Assembly (NCBI GenBank): GCA_003116995.1
Contig: BDSL01000014.1
Coordinates: 682,001 to 746,000, forward strand
Direction: 5' to 3'
Length of the DNA: 64,000 bases
DNA from: Yamagishiella unicocca
Lineage: Eukaryota > Chlorophyta > Chlorophyceae > Chlamydomonadales > Volvocaceae
The translations under genes and the position numbers were made by a program. Shown here piece by piece: positions 23,131 to 34,127 of the stretch (position 1 is its first letter; every line of letters begins with the position of its first letter). The notes beneath the pieces were generated by a model. The model was not told the origin of the DNA. It made no database searches and worked only from the letters and a program-made list of their open reading frames with translations.

Positions 23131-26100
23131 GACAACTAGGTACTAACACACTAGCATGCCTGCGATCCCAAAAACGCTACGATGGGCGCGGCGCCAACCC
23201 GCAGTCGGGAAACGTTGTTTGGCCGGAGACCGACTCACAGATACTGGGACGCGACTGCACCGTGACAGGAACCGCCACCCTTGTTCAGCACGGTATACTC
23301 CAAAAAACAAATGCTTGCTAGCCTGAAAAAGTAATTGATGCTCCGGAGCCTCCGAGTGCCGATACAGTACGGCTTTGACAATGGTGCCGAATGCTAAATT
23401 GCCAATCCTGGTGATTTTGTCGAAATCCAATATATGGCACCGCTAATTTCTATAAGGGAGCTGATGGGGCAACAAATTGGCACTTGATCTGGATAGTGTG
23501 GAAAGCCTCGGACCGGAGCGCTTAGGAGAAGGCACTTGAAGCTTAGTGAGACGTTAAACACGAACATCTGTCAGGGCGTCATTACGACATTTATCTAAGC
23601 TGACTCGAGTGCAATCTGCACTGCGGCGAGGGAGTTGCGGTAACCAATATCGTCGATATGGACGATACATAGGACGCACGCTGGTGACCACGAAAAGTCA
23701 AAGTAAGCCGCGTGCACAAATAGTTCACCTGAGCTGCCTGAAGGGGGATCGGAGGGGATATGAAGAGGTCCGTGGCGGCAACGATCGACATGCGCTCCGG
23801 ACGGCTCCAAACATTTTTTCTGCAGGCCCCATAGAAGTGCGGTGAAAAGAGTGCACTTCGCGTATATGCTGCACGCATCGGCACTTGTGGTGAAAAGTAC
23901 CCGTCGAAAGTGGTTGTCCAGGCGACGGGAACTGAAGCCGTCAAACCCTTGAGACGTCCACCTTGACGTCAGCCGGGATTCCAAAGCTAGGACACGCATC
24001 AAGATCCAGCAGACCGTCCTTACGACGCCTGGCACTTCGACATGTAAGACCGCGCTATGCGTCCGTTGCTACCGGCTGTAGTGTTTCAATGGGTTTTGAG
24101 GGCCAGCGTCGCACCAGCACCCCGTTCCCACGTCCTTCAAAGTATTGCTTATTGCCGAATGCTCCCACAAACACAAATCCACTCGTGTGACAGGCGCATC
24201 ATCTGGTGGCGGCACGAGTTTACCGCAAGACGTAAACAAGTTACACAAGCATACCTACGCGCACGCACTGTCGTCTTGATGCACATCCCCGCAGCCCGTC
24301 TTGATGCACATCCCCGCAGCCCGCATTTTGCTGACTGCTTGAGTGAATCATGCTGGCTCTGAAGGCTTGCAGCTTACGCCTCTTGTCCAAATCAAGTATA
24401 ACCGGTATGATAAGGTGGGCGTTCAAATGCTAGCCATTTGCACCGTTGATAGAATACAGCCGCGAAGATCGCCATGCCAGACACGTGATAACCACTACGA
24501 CGATCATCAAGGCAAGGCTCGCGTGGCCAAGAACTGCAGGCATTCAGATTCGATTGCGAACTAGTACACGTACTTAAGATCCGAATATTACCGCTGACCT
24601 CGGGTGGTGCCTAATTCTGGCACGTGCTAGATGTGAGGAATCAGATTTCCTCCGTCAGTCCTTTTGCCCTACTCGGTAATCTACTCGGTAGTTGACATTT
24701 TTGCCACACCCAGCAATTCGAACACTGGTGCGGGTCAGTAAGTTGCCAATGAGATGGCGACCGCGGCGGGGCCAATCGTAAATTCAAAGCATGATATACC
24801 CTAGCAGTCAAAATAACGACGCGCTTCGCTCGTACAGTATCCGAATGCCGGTACTGCAATTTCACATGGCACTTTATGCCCTGCCTCGGCTGCCCTGTTC
24901 TCCATTCCAGGTTCTTAATACGTCGGTAACTTCCGCACGCTAAAGCTGTCGGCTGGCCATCCAATCAGCAGGAAGCGGACCAAAGCGGACCCCGCGCAAC
25001 GATCGCCCGCCAAAAGCGCCCTCCCGCCCCGAACGCCGAACGCACAGCCAAAGTGCCAATCCCCTCGCCGCGGCACTTAGACAATTGGAAGTTACAATTT
25101 GTTTTAAATGTGTCTGGATATGTTAGGTGCTGGCAACCTTGGCTTCCTCACGGAGGCTCACAGTTGGAATGCCCACCGGTTTCCGACTTACACTTTCTCC
25201 GTTACCTGCGCCCGCATTTACTACCAAAAAATGGCGGGCGCAGTTGTATTCTTATCCCCGACGAAGAGCCCGTCTATGATGAAAATGGCAGAATAGGACA
25301 TGACACCTTTTCACTTGCGATCTTTGTCTGCATGCCGCAGCGTGTCTTTATCTACGTATAAAGCCCTGACGCCGGCATGCGCGATCGCGGCGGCATCGGC
25401 GGTTGCAAGTCGCTGGTAGTCGTCGTCGCTGGTTCGACTGGTTCGAAAGCGTTCGAAGCTTTGAACCAGTTTTGAATGCGGTTCTAATGGCTAGACATGG
25501 AGACCGCTCCACCCGCTGATTGCGATACATGAGCGAACATACTGCTACATATTGATTCAAAAAGGGTAAGCAACAGTGTGCGCCGCGGAAAGCGGCTCGC
25601 CGCGATGCCTGTTACGGCCCAGGTCTAATAATGTTCTTTGCTCTTGGCACCGCGTTAGTGGGTTTGACCACTCGATCTAGGGCTAGACCTGAAGGTTACA
25701 TCAGGACGATACGGTCTTAGAGGCAACGTGCAAAGTCAGGGCCTTCCCGAGCTGCTGCGTGCTGAGGGAGGCTGAGGGTGCATCGGCTGTCGACTAGGAG
25801 GAACCCGAGCTGTGCCCCCACGGTAGAGCGGAGTCTTCAACCCACAGCCTGTCACCTGCGTGGCCCAATACCGTCGTGGGACTTTGACTGCGGAAGTTTA
25901 CGACCTCAACTTTGGACTGCTGCACAATACGCGCCGCTGCATACCGGTATGCTGCACACGTCTCATCCTCGGATGTCGAGTCCTGCCTCGCCCTGCGACG
26001 GCAGCTGCTGCCACTTCCAAGTGCACCTTGTATGGTATGCGCCCTCGGTATATATCCGATCATGAAGACCGTGCGCAATCAATCCGCTCCAGGGGGGAGC

Positions 26101-26448
26101 CCGATATCAGTCGTCCCTGAGGGAAGCGGACGCCGTCTCTGTGAGGCGCTATGATGGCTGTGCCCAACTTCAGCACTCGGTGATTCCATGCCCAATTGCC
26201 CATCTCCCCGATGCCCTTGAGGACGCAAATGCACTCCCTCCACCCGGTGCTACAGCGCCACAGCGCCTCTTTACAAGACGCACGCCGGTTCACCTCCTCT
26301 TCTGCAATCCTTTGCAACCGCAACTGCTAGGTGCCCCCTTCCTCCTCTCCTACTCCCAGAACACCAAACAACGGTCTCAATGCTCGGCTGGTCCAGCCTA
26401 CGTACCAACCCACCTTCCAACAAACGGGGTGACCCGGGGGTCGCAACG

Positions 26449-26485
26449 GCCCCCGCTCGGGTGCTGGCTGTGCCCGAGCGGGGGC
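26449..26485. repeat. perfect 13-bp inverted repeat (hairpin)
   Basis: GCCCCCGCTCGGG at 26449-26461 is exactly complementary to CCCGAGCGGGGGC at 26473-26485, with an 11-nt loop. A palindrome GACCCGGGGGTC lies just upstream at 26431-26442. No T-run follows. Function unknown. Confidence 0.85.
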
Positions 26486-28060
26486 TCAACAACCTAATCT
26501 GGAGTATACACCATTTGGAGGAGCCCCGACGCTCCAACACGAACCCAAACGTGCCCGGCACTCGACGCGAGTCCTGCCCGATCGATCGCCACTACTACCG
26601 TCTCAAAGCATCTACTTAGTTACCCACCAAGCCGCCTGGTCTTTCCATCTAACACGTCATGTCAACATAGCGAATCCCTACAACTACTATCAGTAATACA
26701 GTTGGAACGACAAGAGTGGATGAACAACTTATAGTCTGCAGAGGGACACGACCATTTGGAATGGACGCCTTGCCTGTATGTACGCGTGCACTGACGTGCC
26801 AAAACGTGTAGCATTCACTCGGCCTTTTATCATGGCCCTTTCGACTCACCCCTCCCCAGACCCATGCAATGCCCTCACTGCCGTCCGTGGCCCGCCCTCA
26901 CCCCAGGCCCACGGGCGGGCGAGCTAGGGACCCCCGGCCCACCCCGCCGCCCGCACCAATCAGATCACCGCACTTTTTGCCGTAATCACAGACCGACCCA
27001 CATCCACACGCAAAATACAAGAGTGTATGCACACATCATGTTGATCAACAGGTTCTCCATCGTGTTGAAAATCCTTCGTTGCACCGAGGTGAGCGAAAGC
27101 ACCAGCAAAGAAACCGCGGCAGCGGCGGAGCTCCGGCTCCGGAGCCGGGGCGAAACAGGCCTATAACCCCCATGGAGCAGCCTGCCCGCTGGCAGCTCGC
27201 CGGTGGCCCCCGCTGACCCCGTCCTCATCACCGCGCACTGACCTCCTTGATCCTGCCAAGATCCATCCCGCTTGCACGTGTACCACTGCTCGGGCGCGCA
27301 CCTCTCTGCCTGGGGCGCCGACGGCAACACCGGAAAAGGTCAAGGGCTCTGCAGCAGCGGCAAGCACCCGCCGGCGTATCCAGATCGGCCCCCGCGCAGC
27401 GCTTCCATGTCGCCACCTGCTGACGCAACCCCCCGTTCTGACCACCGCCCGTCCCTGCTGCCCCGAAACCAGCCTGCTAGCAAGGTCCAGCGGGGCGAGG
27501 GCCGGCGGCAGCGGCATGTGGCTAGGCCGGGCACCGATGCGGGCGCTAGTGTGACAGCGCATTGCCTTCACCCCTCGGGTGCTAAGCCACGACGTGACAG
27601 CGTGCCGGGGGGTGGCGGGGTAGTCAATCCAACACACCAGGGTAAACCCCCACACTGCACCGCACCAGGGTAACAGCGTACCCCCCCACACTGCACCAGC
27701 TTCCTGCCTAAAATGTAGACATGCACAACACACGCCAACCATGCGGCCGCACTTCCACGTGCGAGAGAGCACCCCCTCCCCCCAACACCTGCCCCCTCAC
27801 ACCCCCGCTGGCGCGTCGGCTCACCACTCGCACCATCCCGGCCCGCGTTGTGCAGCGCAGCGCTCAGCGCGTGCCGCGAAGCACTCAAATACACACACGC
27901 ACGCAGCGCCCCGACGCCACCGCTGCTCCACCCCGTGCTAGGGGGGGGGTGGCGCCTGCCAGGCGGATCCGCCCGACACGCTGTACGCCCCCTCGCCCGC
28001 CTTCCGTCTCTCAAAACACACTAGCACCAGCGCCAGCGCCCAGCCAGGTGCTGCCGAGTG

Positions 28061-28120
28061 GCCTCCAGTGGCCTCCAGCGGCCTCCAGCGGCCTCCAGTG
28101 GCCTCCAGCGGCCTCCACCG
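28061..28120. repeat. 10-bp tandem repeat in the EF-hand gene 3' region
   Basis: About six copies of GCCTCCAGYG in direct tandem, 100-160 bp beyond the stop of the EF-hand gene, so probably within its 3' UTR. Confidence 0.85.
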
Positions 28121-28219
28121 CGGCTGCCGCCACCGCCGCCGCCGCTGCACCGCACCGAGCGAGCAGCATCCCCACGAAGGGCACATTGCGGTGGCCGGGG
28201 TCCGGCAGCGCACCCGGCC

Positions 28220-29936
28220 TCACACGTCGTCCTCCTCGCCGGTCAGGAAACCCGCCGCGACGGAGTTGACGCGTGCGGTACCGTCACTACCGCCGCCCGT
28301 GCTGGGCCCCGGGCTGTACGGCTCAGACCCGGGAACACGTGGGGGAGGCCCCTGACCGGCCCAGGCGTGCCGCACCAGCGCCTGCGCAGGCTGCCGCGGT
28401 GACCGGGGCGGCAGGCCGGGAGGGGGCCCCTGGCCAACGAGGTGAAGCAAGCGGGTGTCCCGTGCTCTCATGCTAGCGCGACCATCTCGGACGGCCCCGC
28501 CCCCGCCCCCGCCCCCGCCCCCGGCCCCGCCGGCAGCTTTCGTGCCCGATTCGTCTGGAGGATCCCCGTGCCGCTGGTACGGGTCCTGCCCGTGGCCATG
28601 GGTGTGCGGTTGTCTTGGTCCGTGCAGCTGTTGCTGCTGTTCTTCCCGATGGAGATGGTGCTGGTTGTGGTATTGGTGCTGATGCTGGTGCTGGTGGTGT
28701 GGCTGTGGGTGTTCTTGCCGCCCCGCTTCTTGCTGTTGCGTCGGCAATGACGGGGGGCGCAGGCTAGGCGCTGGGTCTGTGCCCGGCCCCCGCCGCCCGG
28801 GCTGCAGCGACGGGCGCGGCTGGTACCCAAGCTGGGGCCCCGGCGGTGGTTGGCTGCCGCTGCCGTCGCTGTGCCAGCGCTGCAGCTGGAAAGGCTCGCC
28901 GCTTTCTAGCGCACTGGGGATCTGCACCGGAGGTGGGGGCCCGCCTCCGAAACCTGACGTGCTCCTCGGCACCACCCATGTCGTACAGGCAACGTTCGAG
29001 GCCGGCAACGCGTGTGCGCTGCTGCCGGGTCCGCTCCCGCTCCCGCCCCCGGCCTGCCCCTGCGCCGTCGAGTGGGCGCCGCTGTGGGGCCGCTCGCCCC
29101 CTGGCCGCTGCTGGTGATGAGGCAAGTCGAGGGGCTGCGGCAGCCCCTGCTGACTCAGCCTATGAGGCGGCGGCGGCGGCTGCAGCGGCGGTTCCTGCGG
29201 TTCCTGCTGCTGCTGCTGCGGGTACTGTGGCAAGCCCTGTTGGCTGAGCCTGTGCGTCGGGGCGGGCTGGTGCTGGTTCTGCAGGGATTGCTGCCGTGCC
29301 ACGTGTAGCGGCCGTGCAGGCGGGGACCCTCGCGGGGACGACACGGCCAGTCTACTGCCGGTGCCCGCGCTGCCGCACCTGTTGAGGCTCGGGCCCACTC
29401 GCGTGGCCGCTCCACCCCGCTGCTGGCCCTGCACGTGATCCCGCGCCAGCCCCGTGGCCGACCCACGGGGCGACACCTGCGAGGACGCCGAGGACCGACC
29501 CGTGGGCCATGAGGGCGCCCCCGCCGCGGGCTCCGGCGGCTGCAGCACCGGCGGCTGATGCGCAAAGGGCGAGAAGACGGACGAGGAGGAGGTGGGCGTG
29601 TGCGAGGACCCCGGCGGCCGGAAGAAGGGCAGCAACGCCGCCATGTGCGCAGCGCGGTTGGAGGAGCTGGGGGAGGGCCGGCCCGATGAGCCGGGCGACC
29701 GCTGTGGGCTCCACGAGCCGCCCTCACCCGACCCGCCGGCGCCCGTCCCCACGCCGATGGCAGCAGCCGGCGAGGCGTGGCCGTAGGCAGCCGCTGCCGC
29801 CGCCGCCGCTACTGCCGCTATTGCAGAATCCATGGGCGCACCCGCACCCGCGGACCACACGGCACTCGCCGACTCCGCCCGGGATATGGGTACCTCCACG
29901 GGGGGCCGCCGCGGCTGCGATGCAGTGGCTGACGCC

Positions 29937-29973
<37 letters not shown>

Positions 29974-32900
29974 TCGAGGTGGCGGCGGCCGCGGCGGCGG
30001 CTCCGCCGCCGCCGCGGCCACTGCCGGCGCTGCTTGCGCGGCGCAGCCAGCCCACCGCCGCCCAGGCCCCCGCCGCTAACCCCCGCGGCCCCGACGCCGA
30101 CGCCTCTGCCCCCTCCGCCACCGCCTCTCTCCGGCCGCCGCCACCAGCCTGTTCCCCGGGATCCGTGTACACGGGCAGCTGCGCCTGCGACGGCGAGGGC
30201 CGGTTGGCCGTCCCCGAGCCCTTGGACGCAATTGACGAGTGGGCCGAGTCGGTCGATCGCGGCCCCAGAGGACTAGGCGCGGGCGGCCCAGCACCGGCCC
30301 CCGGCCCCAAGCTCCTCTGTCGACTAAACATAGCCGCCATGAGCCCGCCGAAGCGCTGACCCATACGCCCGTCGCCGCCGCTTCCAATCCGCATCGGCTG
30401 CGCCGGCGTGCCGCCCGGGCTGCCGCCTGCGCCGGCGCCGCCGCTGCCGCCGTTGCCGCCTCCGCCGCCGGCGCCTTCGGCGCCCGGTGCGGACACCGGC
30501 GGCATGCGTGCCGGGAAGGAGCTGAGCCGCGAGAAGCGCGTCGGCGCCGACGTCCGGTGGTCTATACGACCGCTCAGACACGTGGCCGGCATCCCCATGG
30601 GCGCCGTGCCGTACCCCGTGGCCGTACCGCTGTACCCCGAGTCCCCCTCCTCCGGCGCCTCCTGGATCACGCTGGCCTGCCGCCACGTCTGCGTCGGGCC
30701 CCTCATGGCCCCCGAGGAGCGCGGGAAGCCGGGGTGCACGGACTGCCGCTCGGGCTGGGAGACGGGGGATATGGCGGCGGAGGGGGAGTCCTCCGCCTCG
30801 CGCACGCCGGGCGACATGGGCGAGTTGGCCGCCTGCGACGACGACGACGGCGACACGGGGGGCTGGATGCGCGGGTACTGGAAGTGCGAGTGGTGCTGCT
30901 GCGGGGCGGACTGCTGCGAGTACTGGGGCTGCGAGTACTGAGACTGTGAGTGTGCGTACTCTCGAGTGCTCGTGGCGTAGCCATCCAAGGTGCTCCCTCC
31001 GTACATCGTCACCGTCGTCCCCCCGCCGCCGCTCATAGTCGTCGCGCCGGCGGCCGCCGCCGCCGCCGCCGCCACGGCCGCAGCGCTGGTGGGCGCCCAG
31101 CCCGACGGCGACCCGGCCACGGAGTCCGACCCCGGACCCTCGCCGAACGACCCCATGCGGCTCAGCGCCACCGGCGCCGTCGCCGCCGCCGCCGCCGCCC
31201 CCGCGCCGTGTGGCGACTGCTCATCCGGCGCCAGGAAGCCCCCGATCTGCCCCGTGGAAGCCACCAGCCGCAGCGATGACACGCCGGATGCCTCCGGCCC
31301 CCCGGGCAGCCCCGGGTGCGGGTGACCGAACTGAGACAGCAGCGCCATCCGCGCGCTGGCAGCCGAGCGGGGCCCCTCCGAGGTCTCCTGGTGCAGCAGC
31401 CCGGCGTGCACCAGCCCGGCGGCGCTCCCCATGCTGCCGGCTCGGATGGGGTGGCCGGTGCTTGTCATGCCCATGCTCGCCAGCTGCCCCGCCAGCGCAG
31501 CGATGGTGCTGCTGTTCACGCTGGCCCGCCGCTGCCGCCCGTTGCGAGTGAACTTCGACAGGAAGGACGGCCGCAGGCTGCCCTGGTTGCTGGTGAGGCT
31601 CTCCAGGTCGTCATGGCCAGCCCCGGCGAACCCCGCGCCCGCGGCCCTGCTGCTGAAAGCCCGCGACGCCAGCGCCGCCAGCGAGCCGCTCGCCAGCGCC
31701 GCCGCCATCTCCGCCTCCAGCCCGCCGTCGCCCTCGCCGTCCTCGCCGCCGCTGCGGCGCTGGCCGAAGCCGCCGGCGCCGCGGGCGCTGCGCGCGGCGG
31801 CGGCGGCGCCCTTGGCGCCCCCGCTGATGTTAGCCGCCGCCAGCAGCCCCCCCAGCGCCCCTGCTTGCCCCATGAACAACTCGTCGTCCATCTTCTCCAG
31901 GTAGGCGGTGAACTCCTTGATGTCCAGGCGGCCGTTTCCGTCCTTGTCGGCCCCGCGGAAGATGATTCCGAGGTACTTGCGGTCCTCGTCGGTGAGGCGC
32001 TCGCCAACGTACTGGGTACGGTGCGCAGGGGAGGGGTGGGGTGGGTGGGTGCCGCGAGCGGGGTTGCGACACGGCGGAGGCGGTGGGGTGAGCAGGTGGG
32101 GTGAGCAGGTGGGGTAAAGACCCGGTTACGAAAGGGGGAGCAGGTGGGGTAAAGACCCTGTTACGCGACATGGGTAGAACAGCTGGAACAGCTGGCGCAT
32201 CATCTTCGGACACATGGCTGCAGGCGCAGGTGGGGTGGGGTGCAGGCGTGAGGCGGCGAGGCGGGTGGACGGCGCCGCTCGATCGGTGTCACCAGGGGAT
32301 GGTCGCGGGGGAGGGGGAGGGGGGCGCTGCGAGGTGGTGGGGCGGACGTGCAGGGAGGGCGGACGGAGGCACGAGACGTGTGCTGCATCACTGGCGTTCG
32401 CCCACCCCGGCCTCACTCCTGGGCGGCAACCTAAGACGTCCTAAGCCGTGGCTCCATTGCGGGCATGGATGTGTGCCCCGAAGCACCCTCACGCGGTGCC
32501 GCGTCCCCGACCCAAGTTTCCTGCGGTCGTCCGACAGCAGCCCAAGAGGGCTGGGACGGCCCCACCCCCAGAACTACAAACAGGCACGGACTGGATTGCA
32601 GGATTGTAGTGCAACCAATATCAGACCCGGAATGTCGCCAAGGGACACCACGATGTGCAGGTGATCTAGCAGCCAGCGGCTGGCACGGGGGGTGGGAGGA
32701 TGGGATTCGACAGCGGGTTGACGTTGGTGGTGCAACGCGATGCGTTGCCGGCTGGGGGGCACATTTCCGAACGCGATCCATGGCGCGCACGCTAGACGGC
32801 GCGTCCACACATTGTAAGAGGTACCCCCCTCCCTGCCATGGGTGTGTCATTCTGCGATGTGGGTCGGGATTTCACGAGTGCCGTACTGCACACCTGTACA

Positions 32901-33779
32901 AGCCACGGCCCCCAGCTCACGGCCTCAGCATAGCCACGGCTACTTCGACCGTCACAAAGCCCCTTACAACCGGAGCCGCACCTGGAAACTGCGCTCCACA
33001 GCTGTGAGGGTAAGCACGCGATCATCGTTCCCCTCGCCCTCCTGGATAGCGAGCTGGTGGAAGACGGACAGCAGCTCCTTCTCGTCCGTGGCCGTGAGGA
33101 ACTTTGTAAGGAATTCAGGGAAGTCCACCACCGCGTCCCCGTTGCTGTCCAGTTCATACATAACAGCATCAAGCTCCTGAGGCGTTGGGCTGCCGCCCAT
33201 GGCCTCCATAACGAAGAAGAGGTCATCCTTTGTGAAGTATCCTTTATCCTCTGTGTCAAAGAGCTGAAATACCTCCTTAAGAAGCTCGACCTAAGGTGAA
33301 ACGGGTTTGCGCGTCAGCATAGTCCCTACATCTAGCCTGTACTGATCTAGCAAGTTACGTGCCCATGCTTGCATGCTAATGATCAAATGCATTATCGCGA
33401 GTACGTGGTATGGTTTAACCCCTGCCGGCTGTCTCCTTTTCGCCGCCGCAGCTCACACCTGATGGCAGGACACGGCCACCACATTCGCCAGGACAAACCC
33501 ACCAAATCGTATGAATTTAAAGTGTGGGCGTTTACTGATAGCGCACTCAGCTTCCCATATAAACGTGACAGAGACGAGGGCACAAATGGCCGCTACCCAC
33601 GTGTGCAGTTCCAGCACAGTTCCCACCTGCTGTAGAGTAAGGTGCGGCCAGTGCGCTCGAAGCTGCTCGCGTGGCCATCCTCTCCGCGACCACGGCTTCG
33701 CTTCGATTGCAGCCTGCCGGACACTTGTCTCCGGCGGAACTGCACTCCGTGTGCTCTGAAGAGCTCTTCGCAAAGACAT
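28220..33779 (-). CDS. calmodulin-like EF-hand protein with very long disordered C-terminus
   Basis: Exons 33779-33627, 33290-32982 and 32011-28220 (TGA); 1417 residues. The first 190 residues follow the four-EF-hand calmodulin/centrin plan. LTLQQVELLKEVFQLFD crosses the first intron. EF1 loop is DTEDKGYFTKDD (63-74, Asp instead of Glu at position 12). EF2 is DSNGDAVVDFPE (99-110, canonical). The third hand is degenerate, with an insert (EGEGNDDRV). EF4 is DKDGNGRLDIKE (176-187, canonical). The remaining ~1,220 residues are Ser/Ala/Gly/Pro/Gln/His-rich with homopolymer Ala and Gly runs, from one 3.8-kb exon with no stop. All splice phases are 0. A role as a calcium sensor is likely; the tail gives no domain clue. 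Confidence 0.82.
32110..32225 (+). repeat. R1 elements, tandem, antisense in EF-hand intron 2
   Basis: Two units starting GGTGGGGTAAAGACC are followed by CGGTTACGAAAG and TGTTACGCGACATGGG. The second unit continues through AGCTGGCGCATC and TTCGGACACATGG, matching the R1 copy at 36671-36770. Relative to the gene (-) they are antisense, about 100 nt upstream of the acceptor at 32012. Confidence 0.65.
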
Positions 33780-34127
33780 CAGACCAAGGCATCCATGGGA
33801 GCACCTCCTTCACGCCGGAAGGCGTGTTTCAGGAGGAGCGTTGTCAGCAAGTACACTACAAGACAAATAACCTTCGCACTGTGACTATAGTTTTCGCACA
33901 GATTACTAAAATGTGGTATCCTTTGTGCGAAATGACGATGCAAGAGATCGAAGGACCAGGAAAGAGAGAGGAGGGTTGGGCTTGATGACTGCCCCGATAA
34001 AGGCTTTGTTGTACTCTCTACACCAATTGATTAGTACAGACTGAATCTAACCATATATGTATATGTGTATGTGTACCTTTCAATCAACTGTCGCACGAGG
34101 TGTGTCGGGTCGCATAGCATTTTACAA
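33780..34127. promoter_or_regulatory. divergent promoter between EF-hand and PotD-like genes
   Basis: Only 348 bp separate the two start codons, which face away from each other, so both promoters and 5' UTRs must lie here. The segment is AT-richer than its surroundings (for example TATATGTATATGTG near 34050-34068). No defined operator was recognised. Confidence 0.6.

Larger units (their letters stand above)
23131..28219. other. gene-poor region, no gene recognised
   Basis: This stretch lies between the M11 promoter side and the 3' end of the EF-hand gene. GC is lower up to about 26.8 kb and frames are short. A 25-bp direct duplication lies at about 24272-24322 (TTGATGCACATCCCCGCAGC core). 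From 27.7 kb the DNA is GC-rich and probably 3' UTR of the EF-hand gene, including a 10-bp tandem repeat (GCCTCCAGYG) at 28061-28120. No tRNA or rRNA was found. Confidence 0.5.
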
